Of a stretch of 64,000 nt of DNA, positions 1-8,229 are shown one piece after another. Every line of letters begins with the position of its first letter. Position 1 is the stretch's first letter. The translations under genes were made by a program, and so were the position numbers. Source of the DNA: DAOSXA01 sp964526835 (lineage in GTDB: Bacteria; Zixibacteria; MSB-5A5; GN15; FEB-12); assembly GCA_964526835.1 (NCBI GenBank), contig CAZGMK010000016.1, forward strand, positions 8,644 through 72,643. Direction: 5' to 3'. The notes beneath the pieces are model-generated. The model saw nothing but the letters and a program-made list of their open reading frames with translations, was not told the DNA's origin and did not search any database.

Positions 1-1090
1 TCTCGAATTTCACGATCTGATCCTGGGACTCGGCCAATCGACGGTTGACGGCCTCAAGTTGCTCCGAGCGGGCCTGCTCGGTCTCGTAAAGGCGGGCGCG
101 CTCCATCGCAACCGCTGCCTGGTCCGCGAGTATCTGCAGCAATTCAATCGACTCCTCGGTAACCGGCTTGCCGGTTATGGCGTTGTCGGCCGCCAGGAGT
201 CCGTGCAAGCGTCCCTTGCTGAGCATCGGCACAATGGCAACACGGCGGGTCCCGAGACATCGGACCAGTGATGCGGTCGTGGCATCGCCGCTGTCCGCCT
301 GCTCAAGACTGAGCCATTGCCCGCGGTCGCAGGCTTGCCCAATGGACGATTGCAGGGTCAGGTCCAGAGTCAGGCCCGCGATAAGGTCCGTCAGGGGGGT
401 CCCCTCCGATTGGATACTATCGTATGGTGAGTCGAGCAACTCCGCCAAGCTCAGCCTTTGGCTTTCCATTCGACTCCATATAGCACCGGCCTCCTCGGCG
501 GTTCGCGGCCCGACCGCGAGATGGCCCTTCAGACATGCGGACTCTTCATCGTAGAGGAAGAGGAATGCCCGGTTGAACCCCAGTCCCTGCGCCGCGGTGG
601 CGCCGGTGAGAATGATCCGCAGTATCTGGTGCAGTTGGCGAGTCGACGAAAGAGCCGCGGCCACTTCCGCCAGCACATTCAGGCGCTGGCGCCATGACTG
701 GTCGGAGACCGAGTACTCCCCCGAGTGGCCTTCCCTCACTAGCAGGACCAGGCCATCGGCCACGCCGAACAGTCCGAGCTCCATCTGAACGAATTCTCCG
801 CGCGGGTTCGTACATTTCAGACCGCGCTCGATCAGGGGGGGGGCACCGCGAAATATCCCGGGGATTCGGGCTTGCAGGTCCAGACCCATCAAGGAGCTCG
901 AGCGGGGCCAGAGACGCTGCGCCTCCTCCGGATCGCCGGGCAGGCCGAGAAGGCGGGCAGCGGTTGCGTTGATCCGAATCAGTTGACCATCGGGGTCGAG
1001 ATGCGCCATCCCCCAGTTCATGCTATCCAGCATGGCCGGAACATCGATTCCTGCTGTCTCTGTCTGCAAAGCAGCTGGTATATCGGACAT
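1..1090 (-). CDS. PAS-GAF sensor protein, N-terminal part (probable histidine kinase)
   Basis: Read on the minus strand from ATG at 1090, the frame stays open to the window edge for 363 codons, so the 3' end is missing. Residues about 20-130 look like a PAS domain (MLDSMNWGMAHLDPDGQL, then RINATAARLLGLPGDPEEA). Residues about 145-320 look like a GAF domain (FNRAFLFLYDEESACLKG, then LLAADNAITGKPVTEE). A coiled coil follows, rich in Glu, Gln and Arg, of the kind that leads into a kinase core or GGDEF domain. The SD GAGGT lies 7 nt before the ATG, and the upstream gene ends 13 nt away, so this is the operon's last visible gene. A run of nine C in the coding strand (835-843) sits in frame within the PAS-GAF linker. 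The output domain is outside the window, so 'kinase' is inference. Confidence 0.8.
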   Translation of the reverse strand, partial: MSDIPAALQTETAGIDVPAMLDSMNWGMAHLDPDGQLIRINATAARLLGLPGDPEEAQRLWPRSSSLMGLDLQARIPGIFRGAPPLIERGLKCTNPRGEFVQMELGLFGVADGLVLLVREGHSGEYSVSDQSWRQRLNVLAEVAAALSSTRQLHQILRIILTGATAAQGLGFNRAFLFLYDEESACLKGHLAVGPRTAEEAGAIWSRMESQRLSLAELLDSPYDSIQSEGTPLTDLIAGLTLDLTLQSSIGQACDRGQWLSLEQADSGDATTASLVRCLGTRRVAIVPMLSKGRLHGLLAADNAITGKPVTEESIELLQILADQAAVAMERARLYETEQARSEQLEAVNRRLAESQDQIVKFE

Positions 1091-1103
1091 GGTCATTACC
1101 TCA

Positions 1104-1952
1104 TCACCGGCCCGTCGCCGATGGTTGTCCATTCTTGGTGATCCGCTTCTGATGCATTGCGTGAATCTGGAGCAAACGCCTGTTCACTTCGGCGATGTCC
1201 AGAGCCGCCTTCTCGGCGCGCTTCAGTCGGCTGAGCGCTTTCTGGTTGGGAACGGCTCGCTCCGCAATCAGGCATTGGATATTGCCGATGACTACCGCTA
1301 ACGGGTTGTTTATCTGATGAACCACGCTGGCCGCAACCTGAGCGGCCTCGGCAACCTGTTCGAGGACCTCGAGTCCACGACTGGCCTGTTGGAGGCTACT
1401 CTGACTCTGCTCAAAAGCCTCGAGGAGGTGCGCATGACGTCGCTTGAGGTCATTCAGGGCCAACAGGGCGGCCAGGGGCAGGACGGCGGTCTGCAGTACG
1501 GGCAGGGCATCATCAGTAACGGCGTCCGCCTGCGCCAGACCGAGGTTGAGCACGCCTTGAACCTCTCCCAGCCAGAGCAGCGGCAGGCTGACAAAGCACT
1601 CATACGGCAAACTGTCGGCCCGACGTCGGCCCGAGTGGCGATTCAGCAGAATTGGTCGCCCCTGCTCGGCGCTGTAACCGCCGACGCCACTTCCCAGTCC
1701 AATGTCCACGAAGCCTATGATCTCGGCTCCTCCGTCGATCTCCAGCACAGTCGTCATCCGGTCGCCGGACGTCTGGCGAGCCTTCAGGCTGGCCGCCTGA
1801 AACGGCACAGTAGCATGCAGTTGTTTCAGACATGCCCGGTATTGAGCGGCAGCTTTCTCACCGGCTGCGTTCTTGCTTCGCGCCCAGGCAGCCAGATTCT
1901 GCAGGGCGGCTCCTGCGTTGGTCGAGGGTTTGCTAACGCGGCGGCGTGTCAT
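1104..1952 (-). CDS. GAF domain protein with a lone histidine-kinase dimerisation (DHp) domain
   Basis: 282 residues. After a basic N-terminus, residues about 30-165 resemble a GAF sensor domain (GFVDIGLGSGVGG, LPLLWLGEVQGVLNLGLA). Residues 170-205 form a Gln/Glu-rich coiled coil. A HisKA-type DHp helix then carries the H-box VVHQINNPLAVVIGN with its phospho-acceptor His. The protein stops about 60 residues later, before any HATPase domain: no N, G1 or G2 box is present. A lone DHp like this could be phosphorylated by another kinase's ATPase domain, perhaps the sensor encoded 13 nt downstream, or act as a scaffold (inference). ATG start with GGGAG 8 nt upstream; it begins 1 nt after the stop of the secreted-protein gene, so translation is probably coupled. 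Confidence 0.8.
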   Translation of the reverse strand: MTRRRVSKPSTNAGAALQNLAAWARSKNAAGEKAAAQYRACLKQLHATVPFQAASLKARQTSGDRMTTVLEIDGGAEIIGFVDIGLGSGVGGYSAEQGRPILLNRHSGRRRADSLPYECFVSLPLLWLGEVQGVLNLGLAQADAVTDDALPVLQTAVLPLAALLALNDLKRRHAHLLEAFEQSQSSLQQASRGLEVLEQVAEAAQVAASVVHQINNPLAVVIGNIQCLIAERAVPNQKALSRLKRAEKAALDIAEVNRRLLQIHAMHQKRITKNGQPSATGR

Positions 1953-1953
1953 G

Positions 1954-2562
1954 TCAATAGCTCCCGGTCAGGCGATTGAGCTGTGACACGATATCCGCAC
2001 ACGCACGATCCTCGAGCTCGCTGAAGAATCGGATCTTCTCGCTGGCCGATAGTCTGAGATCGGGGTCGTTACGGTTGTCATCCATGCTCGCCTGGAATAC
2101 GGCCCTGGCCTTCATCACAGTCTCGAACGGCTCCGCGACGACGAGACGCCCGCGCGCCAGGTCTATCAGTCTGACCTCGCCGCTGACTACGCCGATTGTC
2201 TCCCAGCGATGGAAGATCAGTGGGAGTTTCCAGCTCTTGCGTCGCAGCAGCTCTTCGCGGTCAACCTGCACCACGAGTAGATAGCGGCCTCCTGCCTCCT
2301 GACCCCAGGCAACCAGGCTGTCCAGGTGGAAGGCGCTTGTCGGGAAAGGCGGCAAGCGGTCGCCTGCGTGGTCGGCCTGCTGTATCTCCAGGCGGCCTTC
2401 GCGCGACAGGGCCACGGTCAGCTTATCGGCCAGTCGATTCTCGGCCCAGGCCAGGTCCGGGGCAAAGACCTTCAGCAAGGTTGTCCTGGCCATCCTGGGC
2501 TGGGCGAAGGCCGAGCCAACCAGCACCAACGCCAGCAGCACTGAGAGGCGTCGCATCCTCAA
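1954..2562 (-). CDS. Secreted protein of unknown function
   Basis: About 200 residues starting with a clear Sec signal peptide (RRLSVLLALVLVGSAFAQ). I do not recognise the mature part. It has alternating strands and helices (GGRYLLVVQVDREELLRRK; GEVRLIDLARGRLVV) that recall the periplasmic domains of CsgG/LpoB- or FlgT-like proteins, but no diagnostic motif supports this. Two starts are possible: TTG at 2562, overlapping the upstream stop (TTGA) and 5 nt from AGGAG, or ATG at 2556. It lies between a PilZ gene and the GAF-DHp gene, so a role linked to the envelope or motor is only positional inference. Confidence 0.75.
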   Translation of the reverse strand: MRMRRLSVLLALVLVGSAFAQPRMARTTLLKVFAPDLAWAENRLADKLTVALSREGRLEIQQADHAGDRLPPFPTSAFHLDSLVAWGQEAGGRYLLVVQVDREELLRRKSWKLPLIFHRWETIGVVSGEVRLIDLARGRLVVAEPFETVMKARAVFQASMDDNRNDPDLRLSASEKIRFFSELEDRACADIVSQLNRLTGSY

Positions 2563-3056
2563 CAGTTCTCCTGATAGAGATAACCGTCCAGAACGCGGCG
2601 GATGGTTTGCTCGAAGTCGCCGAAGTGATCGGCCAGTAATTCGATTTCGGCCGAGCTGAGCACATCAGCTAGTTGCTCCCGTTCTACGAACTGGATGCCC
2701 GCCAGATGCCCTTCTTCATCAGTATCGCAGCGCCTGACCACGCCCACGACACCGCCCAGCGGCTCGAGACCGCAAATTGTGAAACGTATGCCGACGACAT
2801 CACCTTCATTCAGCGGCTCCTGGAGATCGACGAGGACGCCGCCCGCCGACAGGTTGAGGATCGTTCCGTCCATGTCTTTGTCGCCTTCGGCGGCGTAATT
2901 GCCGAAGATATCCTTGATTCTTCGCAGCGAAACAGGTGAGACGATCTCCAGTCGTACGAAGCGACGCTGATTTTCCTCCTCGATCTTCAGCGGTCGGCGA
3001 ACCTTCACGTTAACACCGACTTCGGCACTGATGGTACTCTTAGTGTCCTGACTCAT
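2559..3056 (-). CDS. PilZ domain protein (c-di-GMP receptor), first of three by position
   Basis: 165 residues with a single PilZ domain (about 25-130). Both c-di-GMP contacts are present: the RxxxR switch in RRFVR and the NxSxxG motif in NLSAGGV. A roughly 35-residue helical tail follows (FEQTIRRVLDGYLYQ). PilZ proteins bind cyclic di-GMP and slow or steer flagellar motors, so a place at the end of the flagellar operon fits. ATG start; the stop overlaps the next gene's start and the start overlaps the previous PilZ gene by 4 nt, giving tight coupling. The partner is unknown. Confidence 0.9.
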   Translation of the reverse strand: MSQDTKSTISAEVGVNVKVRRPLKIEEENQRRFVRLEIVSPVSLRRIKDIFGNYAAEGDKDMDGTILNLSAGGVLVDLQEPLNEGDVVGIRFTICGLEPLGGVVGVVRRCDTDEEGHLAGIQFVEREQLADVLSSAEIELLADHFGDFEQTIRRVLDGYLYQENC

Positions 3057-3832
3057 TCCGAACTCCTATCTGGTTCTTCCGGGGGCTGTTGCTGCGTCCA
3101 TGCCGCAATCTGGTCGTTCAGCCACATCCGTTTTCTTGCATCGTATTCGAAGATTATCGCCGGCAGCACCTTCACGGCGCTCTCCGGGAACAGGGATCGT
3201 TTGATGTCATTGACAATGAACTCCACGCCGGCTCCGTAGCGCGTGGCGGACAACTGATGGCAATACCGGACTCGCCCGGTTATCAAGACCGGGAAGTCGA
3301 AAGACTCCTGCTCGATATTCATAAGGAGAATAGTATCACGTTCGAGGTAGCTACCCAGTTCGATCAGGACCCCTCCCGACGAGAAGTTGACCGCCTCGGT
3401 CTTGATCCAGCGTAGATTCCTGAGACGACCCGGCGCTAGGTTGGTCAGCGATAACACGGCCAGCCGCGCATTGAGAGTCATGCGCACTCTCATGAAGCGT
3501 CTCCGGGTCAGGGCCAGCGCCCGAGGACCAATGATAAGACGACACTTCGACCCGATGCGCTTGAATTGTGCCCGTACGGTGATTCGCTCGCCCTTGTAGC
3601 CAAACTGAACCCCGAGGTTCTGGTTGTGCACGAGACTATCCACCCGACGCTGTCCGCCGGACCGGTCGATGGTAAGGGTGCTCTCGCTGTATTCGACGAC
3701 CCGGGCCTTCAGGGGAAGCCCCGGAAACTGCTCCGAATACAGGATGACGTACCGGCCCACGAGAGTACTCAGCTCCAGCTCATCGGTGCTGATGAAACTC
3801 TGAAAGTGATCTGTTTGGACGACCTTTGTCAT
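3053..3832 (-). CDS. PilZ domain protein with N-terminal YcgR-like domain
   Basis: 259 residues. The first 100 form a beta-rich domain like the flagellar-brake PilZN/YcgR N-terminus (VGRYVILYSEQFPGLPLKAR, then RVDSLVHNQNLGVQFGYKG). The PilZ domain follows (about 108-215) with RRRFMRVR (RxxxR) and NFSSGGVLIEL (NxSxxG), both intact, so c-di-GMP binding is expected. The C-terminus is Gln- and Pro-rich. It overlaps the next PilZ gene by 4 nt. By family, YcgR-type proteins act on the motor switch or stator when c-di-GMP is high; the actual target here is not visible. Confidence 0.88.
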   Translation of the reverse strand: MTKVVQTDHFQSFISTDELELSTLVGRYVILYSEQFPGLPLKARVVEYSESTLTIDRSGGQRRVDSLVHNQNLGVQFGYKGERITVRAQFKRIGSKCRLIIGPRALALTRRRFMRVRMTLNARLAVLSLTNLAPGRLRNLRWIKTEAVNFSSGGVLIELGSYLERDTILLMNIEQESFDFPVLITGRVRYCHQLSATRYGAGVEFIVNDIKRSLFPESAVKVLPAIIFEYDARKRMWLNDQIAAWTQQQPPEEPDRSSE

Positions 3833-3833
3833 C

Positions 3834-4592
3834 TCAGAGAAGTCCCTTCTGCCGCATTTCGATTTGACGCTGAAAGACGTAGTTGGTCAATCGGTCCTTG
3901 GCTCGTCCATTGAACGCGCACACGGATTTGGGGAGTCGACGGAGTTCCTCGGCCTTGAATACATGTTCCAGGTTCTCGTCAGTAATGAACTCGACGCCGA
4001 CCAGGCGCTGCTCATTTCGAGTGAACACCCTGCGGACGACGCCCACAACAATGCCGGGAAGATTGATCTCGTTGAACAGCTCGATCCTGAGGAGCAGGCG
4101 CTCGTCGACAGCAATCTCGGTATCGGTCTTCATCAGCACGCCGCCGGCGCTGACATCCACGCTGACGCCATCAGACCACTGGCAGCGATCCTCGAAGTCC
4201 TCCCACTCCATGACAGGGACCAGGCGGGCGAACTGAATGCGGGTGAGCATCTCGATACGTACCGAGGCGCGGCGCTGCACGCGATCCACTCGCCGCGGTG
4301 GGCTCAGCAGATAGCGATTGTCCTTGTGGTCCCCGAGGGACTTGATCCTGGAGTAGCACTTGTAGGCGGCATCCTGGCGGGTTATAATCACCATCACATC
4401 GCAGCCGTCTCGCAGCAGGGACCGGCCCTTTATATACTGCGGCGCCGCGATGATTATGCCGGAATTGATGAAGTCCTCAATCCGGGTCCAGTACAGGCCG
4501 GCCTGCTCACCTTCACCAACGACCAGCTCGAGTTTTTCCCACAGTTTCAGCGGATGGGATAGTCTCGGTATGGCTAACTCAACTGATGACAT
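3834..4592 (-). CDS. YcgR-like PilZ domain protein
   Basis: 252 residues. The N-terminal half is a YcgR-type beta-barrel (LKLWEKLELVVGEGEQAG; FINSGIIIAAP; YSRIKSLGDHKDN). The C-terminal half is PilZ with RRASVR (RxxxR) and DVSAGGVLM (DxSxxG), so both c-di-GMP contacts are kept. It is the first of three consecutive PilZ genes in transcription order and starts 8 nt after the DUF2225 gene. The three proteins differ outside the core, so they are not recent duplicates. Confidence 0.88.
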   Translation of the reverse strand: MSSVELAIPRLSHPLKLWEKLELVVGEGEQAGLYWTRIEDFINSGIIIAAPQYIKGRSLLRDGCDVMVIITRQDAAYKCYSRIKSLGDHKDNRYLLSPPRRVDRVQRRASVRIEMLTRIQFARLVPVMEWEDFEDRCQWSDGVSVDVSAGGVLMKTDTEIAVDERLLLRIELFNEINLPGIVVGVVRRVFTRNEQRLVGVEFITDENLEHVFKAEELRRLPKSVCAFNGRAKDRLTNYVFQRQIEMRQKGLL

Positions 4593-4600
4593 CCTGTCAC

Positions 4601-5785
4601 TTAGCTCTTCTTGATCGCCTTGATGTTCTTTCGTCCCTGGTCCATCGCCAGTTCGAGTATCTTCCGAGCCAGGGCAGTCCGCGAGCGATCATTGCGATTC
4701 TGGTAAATGAATTCCTGCCCCTGTTTGATCGTGGCATTGAAATACTGCCGGGCGGTATCGTAATCCCCGGTTCGACGGGACAACTCCGCAATCAGATAGG
4801 AAGCCTGAATCTGCTGGTAGCCGGGAGCGATTTCCCGCGCTTCCTCGAAGGCCGTCTGGTAGTAGGAGACAGCTCTCTTCAGCGCCTCGTGCTCGTTGGT
4901 GACGATTCCATCCCAGGCCCCGCGGAGCGACTGCAGGTAATCGACAAAACTCGGATAGCCGCCGAAGCCGAGACCGCCGCCGGCGTCGCTCGATCCCAGC
5001 AGTGCCTGCTGATACTCATTGAGCAAATCGGTAACCGCGGTCAACATATCGCCGGCCGGATCGATTTGCCGTTTCAACGTTGCGAGACGTTCGTCGAACC
5101 GCTCCTTGAAGGGCAACATCTGGGCTTTGATCGGGACCGGAACTTCGTCGGTTTCGAAGTGCGCGGCAACATGATTGGCGAAGACCGTCAACTCTTCCTG
5201 GAGCTTGGCCGCAGCCTCGCCCAACGACGCTTGCCGGGTGTGCAGTTGGTCCAGCAGACTGCGAAGGACCTTGACGGCCGGGTTCTCGCCCTTCTCCAGG
5301 TCGCGGAAGACCCAGCCGATGCGCAGGTAGAATCGCCCCAGGTCCAGTTGGTGGGGACGGTCGGCCAGTTGCTCATCATAGACGGCCAGGAACAACTTCA
5401 GGATGGCGGTCTCATTGGGAAAGTGGGCCAGATCGAGATTCTGTCCCATCGACTTGATGACCGACTCGGCCGCGGCGAGGTGCTCCAGATGGCGATCCTT
5501 GACCGCCCGCAGTCGATACATTTTGAAGTTGGAGTCCTTCTGCCAGTCGCGAAAAGCGTTGTTGTACTCGCGCGTGTAGAAGCAGTTAGAGCACGTGGCA
5601 GTGAAGAAGGCCAACGGGTTGTAGGCCTGGTAGCGCGGCTCGTGCCACTTGATATCCAGGGGGCAGAAGTCCGTATCACGCCCTCTTTCAGCGTAGGCGC
5701 CGACTCGAACAGTCTCGAACTCGTTAACCGTCTTGCAGATCGGGCACTCGATTCGGGTCAGGAAGAATGCGTTGTCTTTAGTCAT
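4601..5785 (-). CDS. DUF2225-family protein with N-terminal zinc-ribbon Cys and helical repeats
   Basis: 394 residues. The start has CPICKTVNEF, then DFCPLDIKWHEPRYQAYNP, then FFTATCSNCFYTREYNNAF, which is the DUF2225 pattern with four Cys placed to bind a metal. The rest is alpha-helical, with a TPR-like stretch near the C-terminus (RTGDYDTARQYFNATIKQG). No enzyme motif is seen. The family is common near flagellar or pilus genes but has no firm function that I know. ATG start; 22 nt separate it from the upstream gene. Confidence 0.82.
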   Translation of the reverse strand: MTKDNAFFLTRIECPICKTVNEFETVRVGAYAERGRDTDFCPLDIKWHEPRYQAYNPLAFFTATCSNCFYTREYNNAFRDWQKDSNFKMYRLRAVKDRHLEHLAAAESVIKSMGQNLDLAHFPNETAILKLFLAVYDEQLADRPHQLDLGRFYLRIGWVFRDLEKGENPAVKVLRSLLDQLHTRQASLGEAAAKLQEELTVFANHVAAHFETDEVPVPIKAQMLPFKERFDERLATLKRQIDPAGDMLTAVTDLLNEYQQALLGSSDAGGGLGFGGYPSFVDYLQSLRGAWDGIVTNEHEALKRAVSYYQTAFEEAREIAPGYQQIQASYLIAELSRRTGDYDTARQYFNATIKQGQEFIYQNRNDRSRTALARKILELAMDQGRKNIKAIKKS

Positions 5786-5807
5786 GTTTATCTATCTCCG
5801 GCCATCG

Positions 5808-6212
5808 CTATTTGCCGCCGTATGTGAGCAGCCCCAACTCGGTTTCCGAAACCGGTAAGACCTGCATTACTCTCTCGGGTCCGGCTCCGGCCTTGAGCAT
5901 CTGGCGAGCCATCCTCAGGACCTCGGCCCGGTCGCGACGGGCCTTCGGGTGCGCATCGGTCGAGGCGTCAACCGCCGCAGCCTCGGTTCGCTCTCCCGCT
6001 CGCCCACCAAGGTCGATGAACTGCACGCGGCCGCGATCTGAGGCCGCGCCGGCCATCGCCGGACGAGTGCTCTCGCCGTCCTCCGCGCGGGAAGGCGCGG
6101 CCTGCCTGCGCATTTTGATAATCGAGGCGACTACCACCCCGAAGGCTCCCGCTGCCAGGTATCCTATGGCATTGAGCGCCAGGTTAAACATTACATCCGA
6201 TGTCAGTTCCAT
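5808..6212 (-). CDS. Single-pass membrane protein downstream of fliA, SwrB/DUF6115-like by layout
   Basis: 134 residues: one N-terminal transmembrane helix (about 10-32, LALNAIGYLAAGAFGVVVAS), a low-complexity linker rich in Ala, Arg, Glu and Asp, and a short conserved-looking C-terminal segment (RAEVLRMARQMLKAGAGPER, ending VLPVSETELGLLTYGG). Bacillus SwrB, which helps switch on flagellar export, has a similar layout and also sits just after the flagellar sigma factor gene. The match is by architecture and position only, so function is tentative. Confidence 0.7.
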   Translation of the reverse strand: MELTSDVMFNLALNAIGYLAAGAFGVVVASIIKMRRQAAPSRAEDGESTRPAMAGAASDRGRVQFIDLGGRAGERTEAAAVDASTDAHPKARRDRAEVLRMARQMLKAGAGPERVMQVLPVSETELGLLTYGGK

Positions 6213-6232
6213 TGGTTACCTTTCCTCACTCG

Positions 6233-6505
6233 TCAGACCGTCACATCGATGCCGCCGTCTTTGGGCCCTTCATCGTCTTGCTCGTGGTCATCAGTGTCTT
6301 CCGACTTCTCGATTTCTTCTTCGTCGGCGCCCTCGTCTACTTCGGACAACTCGACTTGATCGCGGCGACGACGGCGACGCTTTTCTTCGGCTTCCTCTTC
6401 GATCAGGGATCTCTTTCTCTTGTCCGGACTCGACTTTACCGTAGCGCTCAATTGGTCTTCCGGCCGTACCCTGCAAAGCCGATCCATGCCGATATCGTCG
6501 TTCAT
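6233..6505 (-). CDS. Small, highly charged protein of unknown function
   Basis: 90 residues with ATG start and a good SD (GGAG, 7 nt upstream). It lies in the 323-nt space between fliA and the membrane protein gene, in the same direction. The middle is strongly basic and acidic (EEEAEEKRRRRRRDQVE) and the C-terminal half is acidic (Asp/Glu over half of the residues), so it is probably disordered. I do not recognise it. The SD and its fit inside the operon support a real gene, but low complexity makes this less sure. Confidence 0.6.
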   Translation of the reverse strand: MNDDIGMDRLCRVRPEDQLSATVKSSPDKRKRSLIEEEAEEKRRRRRRDQVELSEVDEGADEEEIEKSEDTDDHEQDDEGPKDGGIDVTV

Positions 6506-6535
6506 CTCTATTCTCCACGATCATGCGCACCAGGC

Positions 6536-7366
6536 TCAGCCGGTCAGGGCGAACTTCTCCCGCACCATAACCCGCAGCTTCGAAACCGCGCGGGTGTGAA
6601 TCTGCGACACTCTCGACTCGGAGATGTGCATCACTTCACCAATCTCCTTCAGGGTCAATTCCTCAAAATAGTAGAGCGCGATGACCAGCTTTTCCTGGTC
6701 GGTCAGGCGGTCGATGGCGACGACGAGGAATGACCGGAGTTCGCCTTTTTCGATGTCGCCGAGCACATTGCTGACTGTCTCGTCGACGATGGTCTCGATC
6801 CGCGGCACCTGGCGGTTGTCATCCTCACGGTAGATTACTTCATCGAGTGACAGGATAGTCGTCCCGCTGACATCGTCCAGGGCCCGGTGCAGATCGTCGG
6901 TGGTAATATCCATACGTCTGGCCAGCTCGCCGGTCTGGGGAGGGCGTCCCAATTCTCCTTCCAGCGAGGAATAGGCACGCTCGATCTCACGGGACTTGGC
7001 CCGAGTCGATCGCGGCACCCAGTCCAGCGCCCGCAGTTCATCGAGAATGGCGCCGCGAATGCGCGGAACGGCGTACGTCTCGAACTTGACTCCGCGGTCG
7101 GAATCGAAATTGCCGAAAGCCTCAATCAGTCCGACGACGCCGGTATTGATCAGATCGGAAAGCTCGACCGAACGCGGGAAGCCCATAGCCATGCGACTTG
7201 CCACGTTGCGCACCAGCGGCAGATAACGATTCAGCAATCGCTGACGAGCTTCCGGGCAGCCGGTCCGCTGGTAGCGATTCCAGTCCCGTTCGGTAATGGC
7301 ATTGCCGGTACGGCGCCGACGGCGCGGCTTGCTCTGTTTCATCTCGGTTGTGGCAGTGTTACTCAT
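6536..7366 (-). CDS. fliA: RNA polymerase sigma factor for flagellar operon (sigma-28)
   Basis: 276 residues. Sigma region 2 has LPLVRNVASRMAMG, DLINTGVVGLIEAFGNFD and GVKFETYAVPRIRGAILDEL, the FliA signature; region 3 has KSREIERAYSSLEGELGRPP; region 4 has LTLKEIGEVMHISESRVSQI, the helix-turn-helix that reads the -35 element. FliA transcribes late genes such as flagellin and chemotaxis genes, and FlgM normally holds it in check (no flgM here). It sits 8 nt after flhG, the order seen in many polar flagellates. The SD AGAGGA lies inside the end of flhG. Confidence 0.97.
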   Translation of the reverse strand: MSNTATTEMKQSKPRRRRRTGNAITERDWNRYQRTGCPEARQRLLNRYLPLVRNVASRMAMGFPRSVELSDLINTGVVGLIEAFGNFDSDRGVKFETYAVPRIRGAILDELRALDWVPRSTRAKSREIERAYSSLEGELGRPPQTGELARRMDITTDDLHRALDDVSGTTILSLDEVIYREDDNRQVPRIETIVDETVSNVLGDIEKGELRSFLVVAIDRLTDQEKLVIALYYFEELTLKEIGEVMHISESRVSQIHTRAVSKLRVMVREKFALTG

Positions 7367-7374
7367 TTTTTGGC

Positions 7375-8229
7375 CTATTCCTCTTTATCGGCCGCAGCCA
7401 TGAGGTGATTTATGATGTTATCGGGGTTATCTGCAGTCGCTACCGCGATGGTAAGCGCCTGTCCGGTAATCTCTTCAGCTATGACGGTCAGGTCCCGCAC
7501 GAAGCGTGCCCCCCCGTCGGTCCGGACCACCGCCTGCTGCCGCCCAAGGCTGGTGCGAACAGCCGGGTCTTCCGAAACTGCACCCAGCCAGGCGGGCGAG
7601 TGACCCAGAAAGCGCTCGGAGAGGGCCCGGAACTTGGTGCGGATGTAGGCGGCCTCGGTTTCGTCGACTACGCGGTTTGCCAGCAGTCGACAGTCCAGCT
7701 TGATTCCGCGGCGCGCCAGTCGCTTGTAGAGGCCGTAGGCATCCGAGATCGACGTGAACTCGGGAACCAGTATCAGCACCGCTACCTCGGAGGCGTGGGC
7801 GATTGCCTCGGTTTCGGAGGAGGCTCCCGACGCATGATCGACGACCACGAATTCGTATCCCGCGGCTGCCTGACGCAATCTCGATGCCACCCGGGCCGCT
7901 CCTCCGAGCTGGGCGAAGCACTCCAGATCCGGATGTGGGGGTGATGGCAGCAGGTGCAGGTCGGCGGTCAGCTCGGCAACAGCTTCAGCCAATGACAGGC
8001 GCTCCAGAGCGAACTCCGCCAGCCCGTAATTGCTTTCGGTATTGGCCAGAATGTGCAGGTTGCCTCCGGTGAGATCGGCATCGACCAGCAGGACTCTATA
8101 CCCGGCGGTGGACAGCCTTTCGGCCAGATTGAAGGCGATGACACTCTTGCCGACTCCACCTTTGCCCGAGAGTATCGAGATCATCCTCGAAGACCCCGAC
8201 AGGCGCCTGGAGGCTACTAGCCTATTCAT
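7375..8229 (-). CDS. flhG: Flagellar number regulator FlhG (MinD/ParA-type ATPase)
   Basis: 284 residues. The deviant Walker A GKGGVGKSVIAFNLAE is near residue 25, DADLTGGNLH follows, and Walker B-like FVVVDHASG is near 130. MinD-like FlhG (FleN, YlxH) works with FlhF to limit and place flagella, often at the pole. It overlaps flhF by 8 nt and precedes fliA. The C-terminal helix AEEITGQALTIAVATADN may take the place of the membrane-targeting helix, though it is less amphipathic than usual. Confidence 0.93.
   Translation of the reverse strand: MNRLVASRRLSGSSRMISILSGKGGVGKSVIAFNLAERLSTAGYRVLLVDADLTGGNLHILANTESNYGLAEFALERLSLAEAVAELTADLHLLPSPPHPDLECFAQLGGAARVASRLRQAAAGYEFVVVDHASGASSETEAIAHASEVAVLILVPEFTSISDAYGLYKRLARRGIKLDCRLLANRVVDETEAAYIRTKFRALSERFLGHSPAWLGAVSEDPAVRTSLGRQQAVVRTDGGARFVRDLTVIAEEITGQALTIAVATADNPDNIINHLMAAADKEE

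Noticed and set aside
4586..5827. A 413-codon plus-strand frame opposite the DUF2225 gene.
   Set aside because: The minus-strand frame has recognisable Cys motifs and fits the operon, while this one has none.
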